From NCBI GenBank assembly GCA_946122785.1, contig CAMGYJ010000003.1, positions 26,801,811 through 26,865,810 of the forward strand: DNA of 64,000 bases, in the 5' to 3' direction. Each line of letters starts with the position of its first letter. Position 1 is the first letter of the stretch. Under the pieces are notes generated by a model. That model made no database searches. It worked only from the letters and a program-made list of their open reading frames with translations, and was not told the origin of the DNA. Of this stretch, positions 33,266 to 45,556 are shown in pieces. The translations under genes were made by a program, and so were the position numbers. Source of the stretch: Linum tenue. Lineage: Eukaryota; Streptophyta; Magnoliopsida; Malpighiales; Linaceae.

Positions 33266-35507
33266 GATGTTCTGCACAATCTCAATCGATGTCCCCACTG
33301 ACTGGTTCGCAAAGTAAAATTTCATACTTGTTGGTGTGAGACTGAGGACCTTGATCGAGCTCTTAATAGATTCTTATAGGAATTATCTTGAAGTTCATCA
33401 ATCTTCTGGACTTCTCTAGTTGTTTCATCCAACACGGGTGCTTATTTTCGAAATAGATCCTCTCAAAAGGTGTTAAGTGAGATGACATTCATAGTTTCTT
33501 GACTTCTCCAGGAGTTTCTTAGACTTGATGAAGTGAGACCGAATCAATCAGTCTAACAAATACTTGGCCCGCTCCATATGCCGAGATAACCACATTATCA
33601 AAGAAAAGTAGAGGGGGTCATACAGTTGCTTGGGGGCAAAGGAGGCAATGGGTAGCACATGGTGCTCTTCGCATGACAAGGACTTTCAAGATTCTCAATG
33701 TGCAACAAGAAGGGTGGCATACTTATGACATACATCATCAACAACCAATAGCTATTGGAGGAATGACAAGGACTCAAAGGAGGAGATTTCTATGTAAGAA
33801 TGCCAAAGCACTTTAGGGGCAATACTCAGTAATACTTGGTGGGACGGTTAGACCATCACAACAGAATGATGATGTTCCAACCAGTATCGAGGTGGAAAAC
33901 TCCATGGCCACAGGTCTCAAAGTCATAGGGACTGATAAGGGCAAGAATGTCCAAGTCCAAAGTGATGGTAAGACTAAGGAAGGGTTGCAAGATGGAGCAG
34001 AAGAGGAAGGTGACAAGTATGATGATGAGATTGATGAGTATATTGAGGAAGACATGCTCGAGGATGAACACCCCAACCCCAAGTTTGACAGGAGTAAGAA
34101 AAATGATGAAGTAGATGATGCAAAGCCAACTTGTGAAGAATCATCTTCTTTAAACAACCATGGTCATATGGTGTATGGTTGGCTTGTTTAGTTTAGTTCA
34201 TGAACTTGGCAGTGGATGTACACCTTGAGCACGTTGGCTATTTCCAAAGCGTATGGAGATCAGTGATGCTTGTCACTACTTGCCATATGAATAAATAAAA
34301 GTAGAAAAATATTGATTGATTAAAAAGCCAATCATGGCTATAAAATTACAAAATGCTCAATTATCAAGTTGGAGTTGTTAGACTTGATTACTGAGGGTCT
34401 TGCCAAAACTGGTAGTCTTGCCCACTACTCCCCGTGGAAACCTCATCATACTGGATTATAAGTGTGATTGTTGAGTCCATAGAGCTCCTACACTCCTTTG
34501 ATGTGTTGTGTACATCATACCACTTATAAACCTTACGTCCCTTCTCTTTGGGACGTGGGATGACGTAAGCCTTGATACTGTTAGGCCACCAAGGTGGCCT
34601 AACCATGCCAAACCTTAACTCTTGCTATGGTGTGAACCACACCTCTCATGACAAGACATGAGGGTGATGATTGGTGGCCTTCACTTATTAGTTGTCATGC
34701 ATGATGTACAACTGTTGATTGTGCAATAAGTTTGAGGCGTTCTGGATTCCACCCACTATTTTCTTGGGTCTATTGTTGTCATTTTGATCTCTTAAAATTG
34801 TTCATCTGATGTTTCTACCCCTATAACCTAAACAACTAGCCGGAACTGCGTCTTCTATCATCTGCTTCATTATGTCTTGCCACACTAATACACTGCTTTC
34901 TCCGAGCAACATAGTTAATTGTGTATTGAAGTTTTCTGCATGGAAATTATATTCTTTAGCATTGATGAAACCTAGTCAGACAAGTGTTTTTTTAATTTCA
35001 ACTACTTATATTCTTGGCGAGTGTGTTGAACTAGTGATTTCAGAAGATGTATGGATTTAAAATGGTAAATCATTTTTCTGTCGTTTTTTCTGAAATGCAT
35101 GGATTTCAAACAGGTAGACATATTTTTCATTTACTTTTAAATGATGCATTTGAAATCTGAGATTTGGTGAGACTTCAATACTCCATTGTAAGTGATTTTC
35201 TATTCCTTTTCTGCCCTTGCTTTTTGTTTAGTATTTTTTATTTTACCTAACTTATGCAACCATCAGTTCTGGGTTAATTATCACAACTTTCAGATAATAT
35301 ATACTTATTTTAAATCCATGCATAATCAAAATGTGTTTCAAAACATCCTTCTGGACTTTTTTTTATCCAGACTGTGGTTCATTTGTTGGATTGCTGCGCA
35401 CCAGCGCTCTTACCTACTTATCCCTATTTATTTTGTTTTCGCCCCTTTCTGGTGAATCACGCCTAATTCCCGTATAAGATATGGTGGTAATGCAATTTCT
35501 TTTTCAT
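33266..35507. other. Intergenic, no gene recognised
   Basis: No domain is recognised. A plus-strand frame at 33892-34191 is very acidic (runs of Asp/Glu) and Lys-rich but has no family match and no splice context. Part of this may be old retrotransposon spacer. Confidence 0.45.
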
Positions 35508-36060
35508 GAGGCTCACAAACGAAATAACAATTGGTTACCTCCTCCATGGGCAATTGGTGCAATGCTCATCCTTGGTTTCAATGAGTTCATGCTTTTGTTG
35601 AAGTAACTCCCTTACTGATATTTTTCATTACTTGAAAGATATCCCCCTCTGTATCTTATTGCTCAATGAACATCTCATCTGACATTATGGCTTAACAGGA
35701 ACCCCCTTTACCTAATGGTTCGGTTTGTTGGATACTTGCTCTCGAAGGCCTTATGGGTACAACTGGATGTTGCTGGGGAGTTTAGACATGGCCCGGTTAG
35801 TCTAAATTACAAATCTTAGAAAATGCAGTCCCTGCGAGAATTGCATAGCCCAAAAATAAATTAAACCTGGTAATTTAACATCACTTGGACGTTAATCGAT
35901 TAGCTTTTTCCCCGTTTCTAAAGCGACTCGTTGAAGAAGCTCAAGGTCAAGGCCAGCAGCATCAAACACCAACAACACAAAACCATATACAGTATATTCA
36001 CATAGTTTCAAGCATGAAAGTTCCAGTTCGAATCCAACATTCACTGTGATTTCAGACTCT
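35508..36060 (+). pseudogene. RHD3: RHD3-like 3' gene fragment
   Basis: Two adjacent exon pieces match the C-terminal membrane region of ROOT HAIR DEFECTIVE 3, the plant atlastin-like ER-shaping GTPase. 35508-35602 gives [16 protein letters not shown] and [11 protein letters not shown] and ends at a GT donor. 35699-35795, after an AACAG acceptor, gives [20 protein letters not shown] and DVAGEFRHG, again ending at GT. A third piece near 35910-36000 reads LKRLVEEAQGQGQQHQTP, matching the cytosolic tail, but has lost its exon start. The GTPase domain and all upstream exons are absent, so this is a truncated duplicate. The overlapping minus-strand frame at 35892-36077 is a shadow of it. Confidence 0.85.
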
Positions 36061-36235
36061 TCTGTACCCTCATCCAATGTCTCGCATTCTGATAGTGGGA
36101 TGGAGTACTCGAGCCCAAGCCAGATGCACAGGCGGAGTTAAGGGTGAGGTAGAGCAATCTTGATGTTTCATTGTAGAAACTACTATGTTTGCTTCATTTT
36201 TTGAGTGGGCGGACATGTCAAGTGTGCATCATCTC

Positions 36236-36482
36236 AGGGGTCGTTTGGATCCATAAATCTGGACAGGGATTTGGGCCAAATCCCGACCCGTCCCAGATTT
36301 TACAAATTATGTTGTTTGGGCCCAATAACGCAAGATTTTGTTCATGTGGGTTTTAGAAATCCGACCCACCCCGGAATTAGAAATAACTGGCCTCCCCCAT
36401 ATATTTTGAAATCCGGCCCAATTTTTATTGTTTATGGCCATCGTATCCTTGCCTATTTTCCCCGACCATAATCTCTGCAAAC
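36236..36482. mobile_element. Possible MITE broken by the 36483 element
   Basis: The left end GGGGTCGTTTGGATCC is a terminus often seen in plant MITEs. Its inverted partner may be CTGCAAACTCCC, split by the insertion at 36483-37312. The match is imperfect and I found no target duplication. Confidence 0.3.
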
Positions 36483-37312
36483 GGGGAGCGGATCAGGTCA
36501 GTAACTTTTATGGTGAGTAACCATCAGTAATCTGTTCACATCCACATGACATCAGCATCCCCTCTCTCCTGGAAAGTCTTTTATCTTTTCCTTTTAATCT
36601 TTAACGGATGATTTCTCTCTCGTTTTAATCGGAAATTAAAAAAAATTACACAAATAAATCAGATTAAATGTGCTCTTTAAAATGATATCCACTTTGATAT
36701 ATTTTTAGTACAAAAAATTGAATAATTTTTTACCAGTCATTACAATATGGTATGCTCATATTTAATACCATATGGTAGAAAGCGTACCATGATGGTATGA
36801 ACATACCAATATGGTAAGAATATTGAATACATGATAGTAGGAGTATACTAACTATCATTTACGATTTTCATCATTGTTTACCACAAGTTACCACCCACAT
36901 ACCATAGTGGTAAAGTATGGTAATTTTTGTCCAGTATTTTGTTCACCCATAAATTTATAGATCCAATAGATTATGATGAACTCGTTCATTCTGAGCAAAC
37001 GTTTTCAAAAACGACTTAAAAACAAAGAAGTTACCATATGGTGTGTAGTTGGTAAAAAAAGTTTCTCGAAATATATTGAAAATTGATCTCATTTTGTAGA
37101 GCACAACGAACTCGTTCCATGAGTGCAAAAACAATTGAAATCCAAGTTAAAACGAAGAAGATAAGAGCATATTATGAAAACTAGGGAAAATAAAATGCTT
37201 TTAATTGACAACCCTTAGATCTGGATTTTTTGAGCCCACTTAGATCTAAAGGTTCCAATTTAGTTACTCATTATTGGTCAGTAACCAATGATTACTGACC
37301 CTATCGTAAGCC
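36483..37312. mobile_element. TIR element (830 bp) with internal palindromes
   Basis: Flanked by an 8-bp direct repeat CTGCAAAC (36475-36482 and 37313-37320). The ends form an imperfect inverted repeat: GGGGAGCGGATCAGGTCAGTAA on the left, and inverted on the right GGCTTACGATAGGGTCAGTAA. GGTCAGTAA is exact. Eight bp suggests hAT; a 9-bp MULE reading would have one mismatch. The interior carries several TACCATATGGTA-like palindromes and no ORF. Confidence 0.7.
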
Positions 37313-37324
37313 CTGCAAACTCCC

Positions 37325-39519
37325 AATCTGCCTTGCCCTTCTCTTATCCCCACTCTTCCCTCTGCTCCTCCTTCTCTTCCGTCCTTTGTTCTTCGCCCTC
37401 CTCGACCTCGCCGGACTCGGCCTCACCAAAGTTTCTTTCGTACCGATGAATCTGAAAAGAAAGGAACTTTTCGTCAGAGAAGGCTCGGATCTGTAAACCA
37501 CACAACAAAACTGTAGAGTAGAGATTCAATTAATCGAGTAGTAGGCTTGGGAGAGTGTGGACGGCCGCGTGATGATGATGGGAATTCGATTTGAAATTAT
37601 TGGTGGTGTGGCGACGGAGGAAGAAGGGAGCGGCGGCGGCGGCGAGGGACGTCGAGGAAGGAAGGAACGGTGGCGGGTGGTGGAGAATGGAAAGTGCCCT
37701 ACCCTTTCTTGTTTCGATTTTACTTTTCAGATTCAGGGGGTTCGGGTCTCGGGTTTGGGGTTGGGTCAATTATTAGGTTGGTTCGCGGGTTGGGCAAGTA
37801 GGGCTGACATGGCGGGTAAATATGACGTGGCGGGCCGGGTCGTCGTTTTTTAGTGTTAAATATGTTGACTGTGATTTTCTGTTAGCCACGTCATCATTTA
37901 ACGGTCGTCATTAGCGGAGTCTAACGGAGGTTAACGGAGAGTGACCGAACTTGGACTGTTCAATTAATTTAAGTCACTATAAATGGAATAAATTAATTTG
38001 AGTGGCAATTTTGTAGCAATTCGAGTGACCAAACTTGCAATTAAGCCTTATTCACCTCATAATTTAGTTTAAAAACAAAAAAAGGAGGGAAAAATTACAA
38101 TCGGAACAACCCAGTACCCACCCATTTATTCTCTTAGCCTTCCCCCATTTAGTCAAAGCAGCTCATCAAAGCAGAGCATCCGACCACCGTTTGGCCCTCG
38201 CCGCCGCCCATCTCTCCTATTTCCATTCCCTTCACGATGTCGGCGAGTTGATCTCAGATAAATGGTGAACATCGATGATTGCTGTTGTTGGGTTGAATCC
38301 TCTTCGTTCGATTGTACTTTTGATTTGTGCAGCTTGTTTGGGGAAATTACCATGGCGATTTAGGGCAGAACTAATTCACAGAAGCGGCAGGAAATCCCAT
38401 TCACGAACAATCAAAGACCCGTTGGGAAAAGTAAGCTTAGAGTCAAAGCTGAAGGGAGGGTTTCACAGGCGGTCATGACTGCAGCCCCATCTCTCCTTCG
38501 TCGACGAGGAGCTCCTTCACTTGAATCCCCTGTTCTCACCTTCCTTCCAGCGACGGCAAATCTAAACCCAGATCCAAATACTCTTCTTCCACAACCTCGA
38601 TTTCCCAATTTTTCGGCCATGATGACAACTACCACGGTAAGACCCAACCCAAGAAGATTAAGAAGAAAAGTAAAAACCACAACCACGACTTTCATGGGCA
38701 CGATAAAGATTACGAAGATTGAGAAGCAGTCCCCGCAACTGGTGGAGACGGCGATGGAGTAGAGGGCGGAGCGGGGCGGTGGGTGGAGAGGTAGAGGATT
38801 AGAGATTTAGGGGCTGGAGAGGAGGTTGGGAGAGGAGAGGGAAAGTGATCTTTGACAGAAGATTGTTGTAGGGGGAGGAGAGTTTGGAAAAAATATTTTG
38901 TATTTTTTTTTTAATTTCAAAATTAATCATTATAACTCAAATGACGTAGCAATGATATGCTGACTGTTCGCTAATGTGTGAGATGATTTGGTATCCTAGT
39001 CAGCTTAATGTTAACCTAACTGAAGGAGTTTCTAACACCGTTAAAATTTCTAACGAAAATTGCTATATTTGCCACACGACCATCCAATTTTTAGGATTTT
39101 GTGTTTTCGGATAGTTATAGCTATATTTGTCACAAACGTGAAAGTTATGGTTATACAAGTGTATTTTGCCTACTTTCTATTCTTAACAATCACTATTGTA
39201 ATTAATTGTAATTATGATAATGAAATGTTTTTTTTATTCAATGGAGAGGCAATCTCACGCATCACATTGAATCAACTCTATTGAACTGATTAAATGAGGA
39301 TTACGATACCCAAAATTCCATCAAAAAATACCATGGCATGCAACGCAACTTTGAACCATTCTTAGAATGGCAACTGCCAAGCCCTTTTAGTCGATGTGAA
39401 TACTCACAAATTTGTAATAATTTAAAAATTTAGATAAAAAATACGAGTAAGAATCGCAATTATCAATATTAAAAGACTTAAAGTTTCCTTGTTGGTTATG
39501 TATCAATGCGGACGAAATG
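37325..39519. other. Strand-biased low-complexity spacer
   Basis: Pyrimidine-rich and then purine-rich blocks (37330-37420, 37600-37700, 38760-38880), GCGGCGGCGG near 37632, and no convincing exons. The segment near 38000-38045 ending GACCAAACTTGCAATTAAGCC looks like a plant MULE terminus, but I could not find its partner. The Arg/Gly/Ser-rich frames here are treated as low-complexity artefacts. Confidence 0.4.
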
Positions 39520-39523
39520 GTAC

Positions 39524-39962
39524 TTTACGAATTTTATAGTGCTTGTTTGCACGGAGAAGTCACAATTTTGAATTTTCTATAGCGTCTGTGTAACACGAGG
39601 AATTTACGAATTTTATAGTGCTCGTCTGCACGAGAAGTTATAATTTTCTATACCGTCTGCGTAACATGGGGAATTTACAAATTTTATAGTGCTTCTGCAC
39701 GGGGAATCACAATTTTCTATAGTGTCTGTGTAACGCGAGGAATTAACGATTTTTATAGTGCTGTCAACACGGGGTAATCACAATTTTCTATAGCGTCTGT
39801 GTAACGCGGGGTGTTTTACGATTTTTATAGTGCTCGTCTGCACTGGGAAATCATAATTTTCTATAGCGTCTGTGCAACGCGGGGAGTTAACGATTTTTAT
39901 AGTGTTGTCAACACGGGGTAATCACAATTTTCTTTAGCGTCTGTGTAACGCGGGGAATATTT
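39524..39962. repeat. About 70-bp minisatellite, six copies, with alternating dyads
   Basis: Six units start near 39524, 39602, 39671, 39742, 39813 and 39888. Each unit has two related halves: one reads TATAGTGCTCGTCTGCACGG, the other TATAGCGTCTGTGTAACGCG. In each half the TATAG is followed by a small dyad (GTGC...GCAC in one, GCGT...ACGC in the other). Two later units carry a GTGCTGTCAACACGGGG variant (39752 and 39898). No CRISPR-like exact repeats. Confidence 0.88.
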
Positions 39963-42600
39963 GGTTCTGGAAATGATTGTATGTTGAGTGATGCATGGTG
40001 ATATCATGTGATAAATATCAAAGTGCATTTGGAATAATTGTATGATGATTTATGCTAAATTGATGAGTCATGAGTGTTATGCTAATGATAAAATATGAGG
40101 TGTTGGTTTTAGTTGGACAATATGTTGCTTTTCTTTGAATTCCTTTAAATTGTCCATCCACGAGGAATCTCGTCGTAGTCCTTAGTAGACTTGATCCTTA
40201 TTTGTGCTGACATTGGAGTAGCATTGGTGCCGTCGATGGGTACTTTCTTCATCTGAAGTGTGACAACATGTACTATTCCTCTAGGAAACACATCATTGTT
40301 GGCTCGGGATTTGGAATATCGTTACTTTGCTAGATGGTCACCCTTTGGTGACATTTCCTGCGACATAAGCGAATTCATGCTAGGTTAAGAGGTTTTGTCA
40401 TCCCGGGGTATTTTCTTGTTGATGTCGGTTTTTTAGAGATGCTTGATTGACTTCGGCAGAAGGTAAAATGTTGTGTTGAAGGGGTATCTTGAGATGGGAG
40501 AAATTTGAGTAGTTTGAGTGGTTAAATTTTCAAATCCTTCATCTCCTATGTTATACCACTTTTGCCCCATCGTAGTGCCGGCTCTCAGCTTTCTTGTGGC
40601 CAATCTAGGGTCTCACGGGCCTAGTCTTGAGGTTTGCACTTCGTATGACAGTCACTGTATATCGAGTTCACCCTTCTAGAAAAGTCTCTGAATGGGTAAT
40701 TTGACTGACTGGTTGGGTTCAATACATCATGTGTAATCCAAAATTTCTGAGATATACCCGTCTACTTGCGAGTTGAGGGTAGAGAGATCCTCTTCATGGT
40801 CATTGTGAACTTCCTTCTCCTTTGGGCAAAAAATTTTCTTATGTGGTTATTGCCACATTGTTCAAAATTTGTTGTTTTATAAGTCAAGCCATGAGGATAT
40901 CCATAAGCCTTCGCTCTCATTCTCGCTCTCACTCATTCCTATGGGTGCTTTGAGTTTACGACATTTCAACTACTATTAAGATTCTTGTCGCCATATTAAT
41001 GGGAAAATGTGCTTGGGGTATAGACTGATCACGAAGAGTTTGTGCAATCCCTGAAAGTTCTTGCACTTTTATGAAATGAGACTCTTGTTTAGTATGACTC
41101 CAACTGTAAGATTTCTCATGTTTTGGGAATCTAAATTTTCCCACACGAGTGATGGATAAATGAGACTTTCATCCTTAGTCGTGTAAAGTTTCTTGTGAGG
41201 GATTTGGCTTGCCCCCAAAGCATGAGGTTGGCTGATGGATAAAGGAGGTCTTTGCGTGATGCGGATTTGAACTTCTTTTGAAGTGATGAATGTTGAAGGT
41301 CTTGTTTATCTTGAAAGCGGGAGTTTGATTAGAATAAGGATGATCATGGGACGTCCTCTTAGCTGATGACGACATTCTTGTCTTGGGAATCCTTCTCATC
41401 AAGGTTTTCTCACGTCATTTCTTCATGCATGGCAGACAAATGCCCTTTGGTTTGGAAAGCTGGCTAATTTGATGGCTAGCCACACTTGAGTGTAATAGAC
41501 CTTGCTAATTGAGAGACGAGCCATGTACAGTGCTTTTGTGACCACGTCGAAGGTAAACTCGGAATCACCCTTTTGGCCTTTCAACATAGGTAACCAGTGA
41601 CTTTTACTCGTGATGAGTTTGAACAGTTTTGACTTTCAAGTGATCGTGTAGGGGTATCTAGTGTGAAAGTCCCACAACTTTTTCTATTTTTACCTTTTTA
41701 ATTTTCTTTTCTTTTTCTTGTATTTTTTTGGATGTGCTTGACTTTGTATACCCCCATACTTATTGTCATACTGACTTTTCTGATCTTGTGCATGAGCATC
41801 AAAGGTAATGAATTTTGATGACGCAAGTGACTTTTTGTTGGCCATGCTAACTGTCTTCCCTTTCTGGAAAAAGTGAAGCTTATGAAGTCGGGTTGTATTG
41901 TTTGAATGCTTCCTTTGCTTGAATACCCACGAGTCTGATTCGGGAATGTAGACATTTGGATGGTAATGGGATGTTTTTGTCTCTGATAACATGAGCATTT
42001 TATGCATGTGACTCCTTAGGTTTGTCAAATTGGTCATAAAACTTTCCCAGTATAGTCGTGAGAGTCCCGTGAGAACTTTGCTATCATGGTGTCAAAACCT
42101 TGCTCCTTATGCGTCATAACTCGACTACTTGACATGGATCAGTTATGGTAGTGACAAGCTTCTACATATAGCCAGGTGTGGTATCCCCATTGCACCCTTT
42201 GACTATTTTGCTCATACAATTTGTGGACACCAGTGGGGTGTTTACTCTCTCAACTCTAGTATGTGTGCATACTCTCAATACCAATGGGGTATTCATATTT
42301 TAAGACATCATTAGGATTTTTATAATCACTCAACACCAATGAAGTGCTTATATTTGTTGATTGAAAACCTCATGGCTTAACTTGAAACAATGAAATACAG
42401 TTTTATGGTTCCCATTTTAGAGACGATAAGTTGATTCTAAATATTTGGAAAAGATTTTCATCATTTAAAACAATCATTGATGCAAAGCCCATAATCAAGA
42501 TCGATAATGGTCACTCAATGTTCCAAATAAATAAATAAAAAGTGGATGGTCTTTTATTTCTTGCGGAAGGAAAAAGCTTATACATGGTGAAGCATCTCGT
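39963..42600. other. Probable retrotransposon-derived spacer
   Basis: No coding domain is recognised. It lies directly downstream, on the minus strand, of the Ogre/Tat-like gag remnant, where protease and RT would be expected. I see no RT motif, so these have been lost or the element was non-autonomous. Confidence 0.4.
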
Positions 42601-42639
42601 ACAATGATCAACATCATCCTCTAGTCAAGCCTCGCCTTG

Positions 42640-43760
42640 GGATGGGCTTACTGATTCCCATAACGTGGCTGTAGGCTGTTGTTCATGTTGATATTTGGAC
42701 GATTAGCTTCTTCTTCGAACTTCAACCACCCAACTTTCACCATTTCTTGTACCCGTATCTTCAGGGCGTTACAATTTTCCACCGAGTGTCCTGGAGGTCC
42801 ATAATGGTAATCGCATTGTCTATCAGATTTGTACCGTCTTGGATATGGAGGTTGCAGAGTCTCACCCAACACAGGAGTGATTAGACAATCGTGGAGCAAT
42901 TGAGGGAAAAGTTTGGTAGATGTGATTAGGATAGGATCCAATTCCCTCCTTTGTTTACCCATGACCCTTCAATCCTGATTACCCATTTGTCGTGGTAATG
43001 ACGTGGGATTCGGGATCTTTAGTTGGTTGGCAAAGTTTGATGGTTGAAGAAATGGTGTAGTAGTTGCAACATAAGAGGAAGCTCGGTCATTTTGGGAGTG
43101 ACACTTTCACGCTTTCCCTTTTGCTTCTCTTCGAGTTGAATGAATTTCACGTTCATTTTTGTTATGACTTAATCTCATAGGAGCTTCTGAATCTCCCATC
43201 TTGCCTTGCTTAATTCCTTTTTATATTTGCTCCCCAATTACCAATAAGTCAGAAAAGTTTTTTGTGTTAATCCCCACCATTTCCTTCTCTGATACTGCAG
43301 GTTGAACATCTGCAGCTCTTTCTCGCTACCTGTGGGCATATTCTCAAAATAATTCATTCTCCTTCTTTTCCATGTTACGTAAGTCTTCTCTATCTGGGGC
43401 CAAATTCTGATTGTGCCTATAGTGTTTTATAAAGGCATCCCCTAGGTCTTGCCACCTTCTTATTCTTGATCTTTCAAGTTATATATACCACCATGATGTC
43501 GATCCACTTAAACTGTCCTGGAAGCAGTGCATCGTTAGCTTGTCACCTCGAATGTGATTGGCCATTTTATTGCAATACATGACTAGATGGGTTCTTAGGC
43601 AAGTAGTACCATTGTACTTCTCAAACTCTGGCATTTTGAACTTATGTGAGATTACAACATCTGGAACTAAACATAGTTGTGTTGCATCTGTAGTCTCGCA
43701 TGACTCAACCCCTTCTATGACCCGCATTCCCACTTTGCTTTTAATGCCGCATCGACCATT
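42640..43760 (-). pseudogene. Ogre/Tat-like Ty3 gag remnant
   Basis: Two minus-strand blocks. 43733-43479 reads LCLVPDVVISHKFKMPEFEK and MHCFQDSLSGSTSWWY, typical of the capsid region of plant Ogre/Tat gags. 42962-42648 has the nucleocapsid-like CDYHYGPPGHSVENCNALK (a CxYHxGxxGHxxExC zinc motif) followed by VQEMVKVGWLKFEEE. The region between is broken by stops and frameshifts. No protease or RT follows. Confidence 0.85.
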
Positions 43761-43835
43761 GGTTAGTCGTTAACCGTCGGATTTCGGTCATAACTATCGA
43801 TCAACCGCCAACGAGAAATCGAATGGCCAGCTCTA

Positions 43836-45251
43836 TGATTTGGGCTAATTTGTACACTTTTTACCCCCGGTTTTCTTATTCGTTTGAAGCATTTTTACTC
43901 CGAGAGGTTTGGTTTTACGCCGGATTGTGCCTTGTTTTGGTATTTTTCATACTTGGCAGGTGTAACCAACCCCCGAATTAAAAGTTGGACGAAAGGGTGA
44001 AAAATCAAGTCAAACGGTGGAAATAGCAGTAGATCACGGTTTGGCCTGTGATTTCACGGTCACTAAGACCATGAGCTGGAGGCGATTCCCGCGAACAGCC
44101 AGATATCCAGAGCACAAATGGTTTTCACTGGAGAAGTTTCAGTTCATGGTCGTAAGACCGTGAACTCAGGCCATTGCTCGTGAACCGGACTTAGTGATGC
44201 AGCGCATTTCGACTTGAGATCACGATCCCTGCTTGCAGTTCACGGTCGTGAACTGAGACCGATCAGGGTATATAAAGGAGATTGAGCCAAAGGAGAAAAA
44301 GGGGGGGGGGGACCTAGGGTGAGAAACTTCTTCTTCAGATTTCTAGAGTTAGAAAGTGACGAACCAAAAAAGAGGAGAAGCTAGGGTTTCATCTTCAAGC
44401 AAGGATTTGGGAATTCCTCCCCCAAAAGAGGATCTCTTCAACACAAGGAGCAAGGCTAGCATCTCTTTGATGGTTTTCCTTCTTCTTGTGTTTTCCCTTC
44501 TCCTAGCATGAAGTAGTCCCTTCTTTCACTTGGGTGTTTGTAAACCCTATGTGAATGCTTGTACGGATTGAATGATTTGTGTGTGGTTGTGTTTAATGTG
44601 AATGTGGAGGTATTATTCATGAATGATTGTGTTGTGTGAAAGTCTATCAATCTAATTGTCATTCTAACCTAGGTAGAGAGAAAACCCCCTTCCTTTCTTT
44701 GAATGCTGGGTTTTCTTAGGCAATTCACTGTGTCCTAGTTAGGTTAATGCAGGGCAAACCTCCTATTTTTTATTAGCACCTAGGTTTGGTTGTGGGTGGC
44801 CGCCCGAACTCTGATTAGAGGGTGAAGTCTAACCAACCCTTAGTCAATAGTCGAGAGAGTCACGTTGGTGGCTTGGATCATATCCCTTTCCTTCGGCCTA
44901 GAGACCAAGAGAGTGGCGCTTGGCTACTTGTTACACTTCCCTACGGTTTACAACCCCCTCACCACACACGACCATTTGATCCAACAAGTAGTAATTGTTA
45001 GCTAGGGGGAGCAACACCCAGGTGAAGCCTTCTCAATTAGTGTCAAATCCATTTACTTTTGCAAACGTTTTAGCTTTAGATTGTTGTTTTCACCAAAAAT
45101 CAACCGCTAGATAATGTTACAAACAATCAAAGTAGGAGTACATGAACCGGCCCAGGTCGATATTTAAACATACTTGCCCTATACTGCACCCAGTTAAGGT
45201 TTATACTTGGGTCTTAATTGGAAGTTTTATTGTGGCATTCGAGTTGAGTCA
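43836..45251 (+). repeat. Solo LTR, Ty3/Athila group
   Basis: 1,416 bp from TGATTTGGG to GTTGAGTCA with a perfect 5-bp target duplication CTCTA (43831-43835 and 45252-45256). The upstream half holds inverted repeats such as TTCACGGTCGTGAA (44240) and GGTCGTAAGACC, followed by a TATATAAAGG box near 44269. The downstream half carries ACATGAACCGG and ACATACTTGCCC blocks shared with 52781-54332. It derives from LTR-LTR recombination of a full element. Confidence 0.92.
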
Positions 45252-45278
45252 CTCTACTTATATTATAAAATACTCTAA

Positions 45279-45556
45279 TAATATGTAAATATTGATATAT
45301 GGATGACCATTGTCATTACCACATTAGATGCTCACTTGGGAGTTACATGTAACCCCTATTCCTACATTATTATCTCTCATTCATATGCATTGATATAAGG
45401 ATGTAGTGGTTACCAAAGTGTGCCTATAAATAGAGCATATTATTGTATCAAAAGTGAAGAATGAATAAGAAAGCTCACTTCCCCCTATCTTCTTTGTGTC
45501 TTTCCCTCTCTAATCTTCTCTTGTAGTTGTTTATATTTTCCATTAGTTTGATAACA
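45279..45556 (+). repeat. 5' LTR of the second copia element
   Basis: Starts TAATATGTAAATATTG (start set by the TCTAA duplication, TG at 45284) and ends TTTGATAACA. It contains TATAAATAGAG near 45425 as a TATA box. It is followed at 45557 by CGTTATCAGCACGA, a candidate primer site that is not the standard TGGTATCAGAGC. Confidence 0.9.

Noticed and set aside
33892..34191. Acidic open frame that could be a small nuclear protein
   Set aside because: Composition alone explains it; no homology, splice context or conserved motif was seen.
35892..36077. Minus-strand 61-codon frame
   Set aside because: It overlaps the RHD3 tail exon on the plus strand and has no independent support.
37557..38762. 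Arg/Gly- and Pro-rich frames suggesting a gene at 37.5-38.8 kb
   Set aside because: Frames in several phases overlap low-complexity GGC/GA blocks with no splice logic or domain.
39524..39962. Possible CRISPR-like array
   Set aside because: Plant DNA, units diverged, no unique spacers between exact repeats; it is a minisatellite.
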